The notes below the pieces were generated by a model. It did no database searches, had not been told where the DNA came from, and saw only the letters and a program-made list of their open reading frames with translations. A stretch of 64,000 nucleotides of DNA from the NCBI GenBank assembly GCA_965237785.1, contig OZ250159.1, forward strand, positions 2,976,001 through 3,040,000, given 5' to 3'. The position numbers were made by a program, and so were the translations under genes. Origin of the DNA: UBA6522 sp965237785 (GTDB lineage Bacteria; Pseudomonadota; Gammaproteobacteria; Steroidobacterales; Rariloculaceae). The first letter of the stretch is position 1. The number at the start of each line of letters is the position of its first letter. Below, piece after piece: positions 15,538-22,827 of this stretch.

Positions 15538-16371
15538 CTACTGCACGACCCGATCGGCCCAATCCTCGGTTGTAAACCAATAATCGTGGCGCTCCTGCAA
15601 CCAACCGCTCCGCCAATGTGTAGCAATCCAGTTGTTGAAGAAATTCAGCGCATCCGGATCCCCCTTGCGAACCGCAAACCCCTCGGCCTGCCGATCGAAC
15701 AGGACGTCGAACGGGATATGCAGGGTATCCGGGTAGTTCCGCACCTCCCGGGAGGGCCTGGGTTGCGAGGCCATGGTCGCGTGGGCGCTGCCGTTCAGTA
15801 CCTCCTGCGTCGCGGCCGCATCCTCATCGAAGAGCAGCAGTTCAGCGTTGGGAAAGCGGCTGGCAATCACGACCGCGGGGGTCGCGCCGCGGCGGGCGGC
15901 AAAGGTCACGTCCGGGCTGTCGAAGTCATCAACCGTGAAGCCTTCGGTCAACTGACGGTTGGCGAACAGTGTCGCCCCGGTGAAAGCGTACGGCTCGGTG
16001 AAGTTGACCGTCAGGTTGCGTTGCGCCGTCACCGACATGCTGCTGATGATCACGTCGAACTTGCCGGCCAGCAGCGCGGGAATGATGCCATCCCAGGCGG
16101 TGGGGATGAATTCGACGTCAACGCCCATATCCTCCGCCAGCTTGCGGGCGACATCGAGTTCGAAGCCGATCAGTTCGCCGTTCCTGTCTCGCATCGACCA
16201 GGGCAAAAACAACGACAGGCCGATCTTGATGACGCCGCGTCGCTTGATCGTCTCGACGACGCTCTGCGCCGACAGCGCCTGGCGCGCATCCTGCGCCGGC
16301 ACCGGAGCGGCGGCGCCCGCCATTACGGCAACTGCAACAGCGGTTCCCCAAAGGCATCTTGTCAATTTCAT
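15538..16371 (-). CDS. Polar amino acid ABC transporter periplasmic binding protein (copy 2)
   Basis: Starting from the ATG at 16371, which follows AGAGGAATCAC, the product has 277 residues with a signal peptide ending near PVPAQ. A longer start at 16413 would overlap the permease stop and is not favoured. The fold and motifs are those of copy 1 (GVIKIGLSLFLPWSMRD, AWDGIIPALLAGKFDVI, NLTVNFTEPYAF), and much of the protein is nearly identical to it. The 68-bp gap between the copies includes a near-repeat of the 3' end sequence, as expected for tandem duplication. Having two binding proteins for one permease pair could widen the ligand range or raise capacity. Confidence 0.92.
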   Translation of the reverse strand: MKLTRCLWGTAVAVAVMAGAAAPVPAQDARQALSAQSVVETIKRRGVIKIGLSLFLPWSMRDRNGELIGFELDVARKLAEDMGVDVEFIPTAWDGIIPALLAGKFDVIISSMSVTAQRNLTVNFTEPYAFTGATLFANRQLTEGFTVDDFDSPDVTFAARRGATPAVVIASRFPNAELLLFDEDAAATQEVLNGSAHATMASQPRPSREVRNYPDTLHIPFDVLFDRQAEGFAVRKGDPDALNFFNNWIATHWRSGWLQERHDYWFTTEDWADRVVQ

Positions 16372-16409
16372 GTGATTCCTCTTTGCAGCGATCGGGCGAT
16401 GTCTGCGCC

Positions 16410-17261
16410 TCACGATTTGACCGCGTAGCGCCTCTCCATGAAGGTCGCGAATACGGACAGAGTGACGGTAAGCGCCAAGTATACGGCGGCTATAGTGAAC
16501 CAGATTTCAAAACTCATGTAGGTATCGGAGATGATGTTCCGGCCGGTCGTGGTCAATTCGGCCACCGCGATCACACTGACGATCGCGGAACTCTTGACCA
16601 GGTGCACCGCTTCGCCGGTCATCGGCGGAATCATGAACTTGATTGCCTGCGGCAGGATCACGAAGCGGTAGGCCTGGCCCGTGGACATGCCGATCGATTG
16701 TGCCGCCTCCCACTGTCCGCCACCCACCGCACGGATGCCGGCCCGGAAGATTTCCGACACCAGTGCCGCGTGGTAGACGCCCAGACAGAGCACCGATGCC
16801 GCGTAGCGATCCAGGCCGAAGATCGGCCCGAGCACATAGTAAAAGAGATACAGCAAGACCAGCAGCGGCATGTTCCGGACGAATTCGAGGAACACCACGG
16901 CGACCGCGGTACCTACCACGAGATTCGACAGCCGCAGCAACGCGATGAACAATCCCGCGACCATGGCCAGTACGAAGGATTGCAGCGTCAGCGTGATCGT
17001 TCGCACGAGGCCGATGGAAATCTCGCCCCACTGGAATCCGTCGTCGGTCAGCCGGTAGAAATAGTCCGGTATGCGGTACCACTGCCAGTTGTAACCCATT
17101 GCTTCCGCGCCGGTCAGGGCGAGCCGGATCAACAGGTAGATGACGATCAGGTACAGCGCCACGGGAATGGCTTTCGATTTAACGAACCGCAGGGCGTTCC
17201 TTGTCCCCGGCCCGTTTCCGATCGCGCCCGGCCTGCCGATCGCGCCCGTTCTCTCGATCAC
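16410..17261 (-). CDS. Polar amino acid ABC transporter permease (HisQ type)
   Basis: The 283-residue membrane protein has a basic N-terminal tail and then hydrophobic helices. The permease core is recognisable in GLVRTITLTLQSFVLAMVAG, FLEFVRNMPLLVLLYLFYYV, the ATPase-contact loop QWEAAQSIGMSTGQAYRFVILPQ (read as two parts) and HLVKSSAIVSVIAVAELT. It is complementary to the permease encoded at 13653-14543. Only three bases separate it from the ATPase stop, so the two are co-transcribed and probably translationally coupled. The N-terminal repeat of GAIGRPGAIG is low-complexity, and the true start could lie a few codons downstream. Confidence 0.9.
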   Translation of the reverse strand: MIERTGAIGRPGAIGNGPGTRNALRFVKSKAIPVALYLIVIYLLIRLALTGAEAMGYNWQWYRIPDYFYRLTDDGFQWGEISIGLVRTITLTLQSFVLAMVAGLFIALLRLSNLVVGTAVAVVFLEFVRNMPLLVLLYLFYYVLGPIFGLDRYAASVLCLGVYHAALVSEIFRAGIRAVGGGQWEAAQSIGMSTGQAYRFVILPQAIKFMIPPMTGEAVHLVKSSAIVSVIAVAELTTTGRNIISDTYMSFEIWFTIAAVYLALTVTLSVFATFMERRYAVKS

Positions 17262-17264
17262 GGC

Positions 17265-18011
17265 CTAATGCTCCAGGATCTGGTCGAGGAACATCCGGCA
17301 GCGCTTGCTTGCCGGATTGGAAAAAAACACATCGGGTCGAGCGGTCTCGACGATTTCGCCGCCATCCATGAACACCATCGTGTCGGCGACCTTGCGGGCG
17401 AAACCCATCTCGTGGGTAACGCAGACCATCGTCATGCCGCTGGCCGCCAGTTCGACCATGACATCGAGCACTTCGTTGATCATCTCCGGATCGAGCGCGG
17501 ACGTGGGTTCGTCGAACAGCATGATGCGCGGCTCCATGCACAGCGACCGCGCGATCGCCACCCGCTGTTGCTGGCCGCCGGAAAGCTCGGCCGGGTACTT
17601 GTCCGCCTGTTCCGGGATATGGACGCGGTCGAGATACTTTCGGGCGCGGTCGACGGCCTTGGACCTTGAAATCTTGCGCACACGGATGGGGCCCACGGTC
17701 AGGTTCTCGAGTACGGTCAAGTGCGGAAACAGGTTGAATTGCTGAAAAACCATTCCGACGTCCATGCGGACGCGGCGCAGGTGTTTCGTATCCGCCGTCA
17801 TATCGATGCCGTCGACAACCAGTTGGCCGGCTGACGGGTCCTCGAGTCGATTGATGCACCGCAACAGCGTCGACTTCCCGGATCCCGACGGGCCGCAGAT
17901 CACCACGCGCTCGCCGGAACGGATCGTCAGGCTGACGCCATTCAGGGCCTGGAACTCGCCGAAGAACTTGTCGAGGTTCCGTACTTCAATGATGGGTCGC
18001 CTACCAGCCAT
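17265..18011 (-). CDS. Polar amino acid ABC transporter ATP-binding subunit
   Basis: From the ATG at 18011 (MAGRRPIIEV) the protein has 248 residues, normal for GlnQ/HisP-type ATPases. An upstream ATG at 18053 adds 14 unconserved residues. All nucleotide-binding motifs are present: Walker A GPSGSGKST (about residues 40-48), Q-loop VFQQFNLFPHLT, signature LSGGQQQR, Walker B IMLFDEPTSALDPE and the switch histidine in CVTHEMGFA. It powers uptake through the two permeases downstream and is first in the operon. Its promoter must lie in the roughly 180-bp divergent gap shared with the TctC-like gene. Confidence 0.95.
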   Translation of the reverse strand: MAGRRPIIEVRNLDKFFGEFQALNGVSLTIRSGERVVICGPSGSGKSTLLRCINRLEDPSAGQLVVDGIDMTADTKHLRRVRMDVGMVFQQFNLFPHLTVLENLTVGPIRVRKISRSKAVDRARKYLDRVHIPEQADKYPAELSGGQQQRVAIARSLCMEPRIMLFDEPTSALDPEMINEVLDVMVELAASGMTMVCVTHEMGFARKVADTMVFMDGGEIVETARPDVFFSNPASKRCRMFLDQILEH

Positions 18012-18192
18012 CGGGACGCGGTTTCTCCAATCCTGGGCCGCATATCGCACCAATCTGCGACTTCGGTGAGATATACGGGCTTGCGGCTATCATATTGCGT
18101 TTGGCGGACAAACGATCCACCATGAGTTCGTATATTCTACTGTGCGCGGTTTGGCAGCACTGGCACCGCGCGCGAATAAACAGGATCGGACT

Positions 18193-19320
18193 ATGCTGAG
18201 TAACGCAACACAAATCATGAGGCGCGCCGGGCTCCGGGCGTCCCTGGGCGCCGCAGTTCTGGGCGCAATCCTGGCGGTCGGCCCGCTCGCCGATTCCGCT
18301 TCGGCGCAGGGCTATTACGACGGCGAAACGATCACCCTGATCATGGGGCTCGATGCCTCCGCCGGCGGCACCACGGTGGGCCGGCTGTTGGCGAAACACC
18401 TGGAGATGAATATTGAGGGCAATCCCAACGTCATCGTCCGGAACATGCCCGGGGCATCGATGATGTCGGCACACATTTTCGTGCTGCTGAAGGCGCCGAG
18501 AGACGGCACCACGATTTACTACGGCCCCCGCTCCTCGCTGGGCGAACTGCTGCAATTCCCCGGTCACTCATTCAAGTATTCCCAGTTCGCGGTGCTCGGC
18601 GGCGTGCAGTTGGCACCGCTCGTCACCTACGTGCGCAAGGACATGCTGCCCGAGGGTATCCAGACGCCCGCCGACGTCCTCAGGGCCGAAGGCCTGATCT
18701 TCGGCGGCATCTCCGCCCAGCACGGGCGCATGATCGCGAGCACGATGGGGCTGGATCTGATCGGCGCGCAATACCATTTTGTCGGCGGCTACCCGGGCAG
18801 CGGCAAGATCCGGGCCGCGGTGTTAAGCGGCGAAGTCAACATGGCCACCGATGCGGCCCATGCCTACCTCAACGAGGTGGTGCCGACGCTGGAGCAACAG
18901 GGCCTGAATGCCCCGCTGTTCAGCCTGCCGTTGCTGAGCGCCGATGGGGAAATGGTCAAAAGCCCGCTGGTGCCGGACATCCCCACCGTCAACGAACTCT
19001 ACGAAGAGATCCACGGCGCCCCGCCCTCGGGCGCCAACTGGGACGCTATCCGTACCATGATCGAAATCGACCAGACCATGCAGCACGTCTTTCTGGGCCC
19101 GCCCCGAATGGATCCGCGAGCCATCGAAGAATTCCGCGCGGCGATCGGCCCGGCCATGGCCACCGATGCGTTCAGGGAGGAGGCCACGCGGATTCTGAGC
19201 TACGTCCCCGACGCCGTGGACGCCGGGCGCGCTGCGGAGATCCTGGGCGCCACCGCCAACGTGACGCCTGAGGTCCAGGCCTTTATCGAGGCGCAGATCG
19301 CGCGTAATAGCGGGTATTGA
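18193..19320 (+). CDS. Tripartite tricarboxylate transporter substrate-binding protein (TctC/Bug family)
   Basis: Starting at the ATG at 18193 (AGGA box upstream) the product has 375 residues. It has a signal peptide ending near DSASAQGYY and then a divergent TctC/Bug-type fold: ITLIMGLDASAGGTTVGRLLAKHL, NVIVRNMPGASMM, and the ligand-loop region GGYPGSGKIRAAVLSGEVNMAT. It would bind a carboxylate in the periplasm and hand it to a TctA/TctB membrane unit. The only such unit in the window is at 22828-24864 on the other strand, 3.5 kb away, separated by an inserted cassette and a P450 gene. Partnership is therefore plausible but not operonic. A start at 18142 would place 17 non-signal residues in front. 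Confidence 0.85.
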   Translation: MLSNATQIMRRAGLRASLGAAVLGAILAVGPLADSASAQGYYDGETITLIMGLDASAGGTTVGRLLAKHLEMNIEGNPNVIVRNMPGASMMSAHIFVLLKAPRDGTTIYYGPRSSLGELLQFPGHSFKYSQFAVLGGVQLAPLVTYVRKDMLPEGIQTPADVLRAEGLIFGGISAQHGRMIASTMGLDLIGAQYHFVGGYPGSGKIRAAVLSGEVNMATDAAHAYLNEVVPTLEQQGLNAPLFSLPLLSADGEMVKSPLVPDIPTVNELYEEIHGAPPSGANWDAIRTMIEIDQTMQHVFLGPPRMDPRAIEEFRAAIGPAMATDAFREEATRILSYVPDAVDAGRAAEILGATANVTPEVQAFIEAQIARNSGY

Positions 19321-19516
19321 CCGGGCGCCGAGTTTTTCGGGCTGCCTTGCCGACTCTGTTCCTTTTCTGCGAATCCGCCCAAATCTGCGACGACTGCTCG
19401 TAAATTCCGCCGGGAAGCGACGGAATTCTGCAATATATTGCGGTAAGATGTCCCTCGTTATCGAATCCTGCTACGTTAATGTCGGAAGTTAGCCGCCAGC
19501 TTGGCAGTTAGGGAAT

Positions 19517-20236
19517 ATGTTGACAGGACCTCTATACCCCAACCAGCCGTTAATTAATGTTGCTACTGAAGTAAGGTTTCGCGGAGATCTAAGGGTCGAG
19601 ACAATCAGGCCCCAGTATCACCGATCAATTCGCAGCGAATATCCTCAACTGATGGTTCCAGGAGCCGAGGAGGGGGTCGCACCCGCGCTACAGCACTATC
19701 GATTCGAGAACGATCGGCGTACACGCGGTATACAGCTTGCAGTGCACAGCTTCAGTTGCTATTCGCGAGACTATCCTGGACACCATGAATTTCTCGCGGC
19801 TACTACTCGGTTGCTGGAAACATTTGTGCGGCTAATCGGTGAACTTTACGTAAACAGAATAGGTTGGCGGTACATAAACGCAATCCCTTTTGCGAGAGAG
19901 AGTGGCCTGGTGCCCCTCCATAGATTTTTTCAGCAAATATTTGGTATGGATCTCACGCGCGATCATCGATTCACTTCTGTAGATTGTAGGGCTACACAAC
20001 CGATCGACGATGCGTTACTAAACATGACGCTTCAGACAGTATCGTCAAAAGACGCACCGGAGGAAGAGAGCCTTCTACTCGATATTGACGCATTTCAATC
20101 CTTTGAATCAGAAAGAATGGAAGCTCCTTCGATAATGACCGAGATTCGTAGAGTACATTCCTCGGGATACGGGGTATTTGAGAATTTAATCACCGAAAAT
20201 TACCGCGCACACCTGCGTGGAAAGGGAAATGAGTAA
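19517..20236 (+). CDS. TIGR04255-type protein of unknown function
   Basis: The 239-residue protein matches my memory of the sporadically distributed TIGR04255 family. The N-terminal LYPNQPLINVATEVRFRG corresponds to the conserved start, and ELYVNRIGWRYINAIPF to the central RYIN.I block. It has no signal peptide, membrane segment or recognisable catalytic motif. The gene is AT-richer than its neighbours and begins a compact cassette with two small genes. Its stop overlaps the ATG of the next gene (ATGAGTAA), so the two are translationally coupled. Family function is unknown. Its sporadic occurrence and mobile look suggest an accessory role such as defence or toxin-antitoxin, which is inference. 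Confidence 0.75.
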   Translation: MLTGPLYPNQPLINVATEVRFRGDLRVETIRPQYHRSIRSEYPQLMVPGAEEGVAPALQHYRFENDRRTRGIQLAVHSFSCYSRDYPGHHEFLAATTRLLETFVRLIGELYVNRIGWRYINAIPFARESGLVPLHRFFQQIFGMDLTRDHRFTSVDCRATQPIDDALLNMTLQTVSSKDAPEEESLLLDIDAFQSFESERMEAPSIMTEIRRVHSSGYGVFENLITENYRAHLRGKGNE

Positions 20237-20630
20237 TCCAGCACCAGATCATTTCGGTCCGACGCTTCATGCGCCCAATTCCATGATCGATAGGTTTTTG
20301 GGAGGCACTGAAGAGCAAACTGGAGCCAACATTTTTGTGTTTCCTGTTTCTGAATATGCAAAGAGCGACAAAAAATATGCACTTTGGAGATTCACTGTCA
20401 ACGACACTCCGCTTTCTACGACCGTAACTTTCCGAGGCGGTCGATGGTTTGCAGAGTTAGATTGGCTCAACCTATTCGGAGAGGGTGATTCTCCTAGCGA
20501 CGCCATTTCAAATTTGTCGGACCATATTGAGCACTTTATCGAGTTCTATTCTGAAACAGGATTAGATAATCTCACTGAGCATGCGAAAGAAACGCGAGAT
20601 CGGTTCATGAGCATCATTCTGAATCCGTAA
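20229..20630 (+). CDS. Small acidic protein, possibly HicB-like
   Basis: From the ATG at 20229 the protein has 133 residues. An in-frame GTG at 20217 would add four. I do not recognise a named family. One segment, GGRWFAELDWLNLFGEGDSPSDAISNLSD (split here as GGRWFAEL and GEGDSPSDAISNLSD, about residues 74-103), resembles the strand-loop-helix of HicB antitoxins, where an AE.P.L/GEGDT.EEA.....E pattern forms a partial RNase H fold. The C-terminus is acidic and helical. It is coupled to the TIGR04255 gene by an ATGAGTAA overlap and is followed 24 bp later by a HicA-like gene, which is the context expected of an antitoxin. The HicB assignment is tentative. Confidence 0.55.
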   Translation: MSNPAPDHFGPTLHAPNSMIDRFLGGTEEQTGANIFVFPVSEYAKSDKKYALWRFTVNDTPLSTTVTFRGGRWFAELDWLNLFGEGDSPSDAISNLSDHIEHFIEFYSETGLDNLTEHAKETRDRFMSIILNP

Positions 20631-20653
20631 GAAACTTCCTGGCTTCCCTGCAA

Positions 20654-20950
20654 ATGCCCAGATCTCGAAGTGACATTCAATTATCATTGAAACAAAAGGG
20701 ATTTTCTGAAAAAGAGAAGAAAAAACACCGATATTATCATTTCATCTTCGACGGAAAGGTTACCGGCGTAAGTACGTTCGTATCCAGAGGCACCAAGTAC
20801 AAGGAAATTGGTGACAATACCCTTTCAAAGATGTGGAAACAGCTCCATCTCAATAGTAAGAGAGAGCTACTTGATCTTGTGGACTGCCCCATGGATGAGG
20901 ATCAACTTGTTACCCTCCTTCGCAACAAAGGTATTCTGCCAGCGGAGTAG
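20654..20950 (+). CDS. Small basic protein, probably HicA-like toxin
   Basis: The 98-residue basic protein starts RSDIQLSLKQKGFSEKEKKK, then HRYYHFIFDGKVTGVSTFVS and GTKYKEIGDNTLSKMWKQLH. This is the helix, strand, strand, strand, helix order of small double-stranded-RNA-binding-like HicA proteins, with histidines in the first strand where HicA has its catalytic His. The ending LLDLVDCPMDEDQLVTLLRNKGI is typical of a larger group of HicA-like proteins usually left as hypothetical. It would act as an mRNA-cleaving toxin or RNA-binding partner of the two preceding genes. It is complete. The toxin role is inferred from fold resemblance and context. Confidence 0.6.
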   Translation: MPRSRSDIQLSLKQKGFSEKEKKKHRYYHFIFDGKVTGVSTFVSRGTKYKEIGDNTLSKMWKQLHLNSKRELLDLVDCPMDEDQLVTLLRNKGILPAE

Positions 20951-20985
20951 AACGGTATCCGCCGTTAGCAAAGAAGTACGAGAAA

Positions 20986-21411
20986 GTGAACTATTTGATT
21001 CGATCAGCGATCATGGAGCAGCCCTATCCCATGGAGTTCGTCGATCAGGGGGACACAATCCTCATGCGGATCGAGGAATACGATCTGGTCCGCACCATCC
21101 ATATGGACGGCGTTCCACCCGAGAACAGCCCGTCGCTTCTCGGCCAGTCGGTGGGTCAATGGGATGGATCCACGCTTGTCGTCACTACGACGCAGGTTGA
21201 CTGGCCACATTTCAATCAAATGGGCGTCTTTCAAACACCTGATGTCGAGATCGTGGAACGATTTACGCCCAGCGAGGATGGCAGTCGCCTGGAGTATCAA
21301 CTCGTCGTCACCGATCCGGCAGTCTTCACCGAACCCCCGGTGATAGAAAAGTTCTGGCTCTCGGATCCGGAGCTCCGCGTGCAGGCATTCGACTGCACGG
21401 AGAGCACCTGA
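20986..21411 (+). pseudogene. Beheaded DUF6152-type protein, C-terminal half only
   Basis: The 141-codon frame resembles the second half of the 354-residue protein encoded at 35873-36937. VRTIHMDG matches VRTVHLGD, SVGQWDGSTLVVTTT matches SVGRWEDDRTLAIETS, and DPAVFTEPPVIEKFWL matches DPQTFTEPATYEYYWL. The N-terminal half, including the signal peptide and HHS motif, is missing. The frame begins directly after the AT-rich TIGR04255/HicA-like cassette, so insertion of that cassette, or a deletion with it, probably removed the 5' end. Without a signal sequence the product could not be exported, so it is likely non-functional. Confidence 0.7.
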
Positions 21412-21489
21412 CCGGTCGGAGAACATGAAGCCTGGCCCGGCGGAACTGGGCGTTGCAGAGCAAGAGACCGCGTGACTGGAGCTTTCGGC

Positions 21490-22743
21490 CTAGCGTCCTT
21501 CGACGTTCAGGCGGAGCGCGGAGAGACCCCGGACCACTGTCGATGGCCGGAAACGCGGCTCGCCCTCGGCGAGTTCAATTTTGCCCAGAATTCGCATCGC
21601 CTCGGTGAAGACGGCGCTTGCCTCCATGCGCGCAAGCTCCGCGCCGATGCATTGATGAACGCCGTGTCCGAACGATAAGTGCTTGGGGCCTTTGCGCGTG
21701 ATGTCGAAGCTGTCGGCACGCTCGAACGCCGCCTCGTCGCGGTTGGCCGATCCCGTGAGCAAAATCACGCCATCGCCGGGTTTGATCGTATGTCCCCGCA
21801 GGCTAACCTCCATCTTCGCGATCCGGAAGTCGGTCTGCACGGGGCTGTCGAAGCGCAGCATCTCGTTGATTGCCTCGCGCACGCGGCGCGGTTCCTCGCG
21901 CAAGCATTGCATCTGTTCGCGATGGCGCAAAAGCGCAAGCATGCCGTTACCGATCAGATTGGTCGTGGTCTCGTTGCCGGCGATCATCAGCACACTCAGC
22001 ATGTCACAGGCTTCAACCATACTGATCCCGTCGCCGGCGGCGGCTTGTCGAGCCAGCGTACTGACCGCGTCGGCCTCGCTCGACTGCGTCCGCTGACGCA
22101 GCAGCGTCATGAAGTAACGTTGTATATCGGCGCCGGTGAGGTGTGCGGTCTTTCTCTGCTGGCGCGTGGCGATCATTTCGAGTAACCGCGCGCGCTTTGG
22201 CGACCACGACTCCCAACGGCCGCGATCGCGCTCCGGGAGCCCCATCATCGTCATCATCACGCGCATGGCCAGCGGCTCCGCCACCTCGGCGATCCAGTCG
22301 ATCGTCCGCCGTTGCGCGGCCCGCTCGATGAGTTCGGTCGAGGTGTGAGCGATGGTCTCGCTCAGTGTCTTCAAATGCGCCCTCGTGAAGGCCTTGGCGA
22401 CGACCTTTCGCAGCCGCGTATGCTCAGGCGGGTCCACGAGCAGGATGCTGTAATCATCGGGGGCCGGCGGCAGCACACTCGTTGTCGCCCCGCGCCACCG
22501 CGGATTGTTGGAGAAGCGTTCGTGGTCCTTCGCGGCTGCAAGCACATCCTCGTACCGTGTCAGCAACCAGCTTCCAAGGATCGTACTTCGATGCACCGGG
22601 CTGCGTCGGCGCAGCCGTGCATAGGCCTTGTACGGGCTCTGGATGACGCTCGATGACAAGGGGTTGTAGGTGGCGCCACGGCTGGCCGTCTCCCAGAGGC
22701 CGACGGCGTGCGCGCCCCTGCTCCTCCATCGCTCGCGGTTCAT
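21490..22743 (-). CDS. Cytochrome P450
   Basis: The 417-residue soluble P450 has all class landmarks. The I-helix motif AGNETT is at 255-260 (oxygen activation), the K-helix ExxR is at 294-297 (EMLR), and the haem loop FGHGVHQCIG is at 358-367 with C365 as the iron ligand. The alignment of these motifs and the length fit bacterial P450s that use separate ferredoxin and reductase; none is encoded nearby. It is convergent with the beheaded gene at 20986 and 84 bp downstream of the TctA-TctB gene, so it could be read from that transcript. Substrate is unknown. Terpenoid, fatty acid or aromatic hydroxylation are all possible. Confidence 0.93.
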   Translation of the reverse strand: MNRERWRSRGAHAVGLWETASRGATYNPLSSSVIQSPYKAYARLRRRSPVHRSTILGSWLLTRYEDVLAAAKDHERFSNNPRWRGATTSVLPPAPDDYSILLVDPPEHTRLRKVVAKAFTRAHLKTLSETIAHTSTELIERAAQRRTIDWIAEVAEPLAMRVMMTMMGLPERDRGRWESWSPKRARLLEMIATRQQRKTAHLTGADIQRYFMTLLRQRTQSSEADAVSTLARQAAAGDGISMVEACDMLSVLMIAGNETTTNLIGNGMLALLRHREQMQCLREEPRRVREAINEMLRFDSPVQTDFRIAKMEVSLRGHTIKPGDGVILLTGSANRDEAAFERADSFDITRKGPKHLSFGHGVHQCIGAELARMEASAVFTEAMRILGKIELAEGEPRFRPSTVVRGLSALRLNVEGR

Positions 22744-22827
22744 CGGCCCTCGCTTCCTAGCCGCTGGCGTTCAGCCGGTTGGGCTTGCGAACGCGCCCTT
22801 GAACGGATATCGGTAAAAAAATCCGCA

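Noticed and set aside
16359..17669. Plus-strand open frame of 436 codons
   Set aside because: Antisense to the ABC permease and ATPase; composition biased, no motifs.
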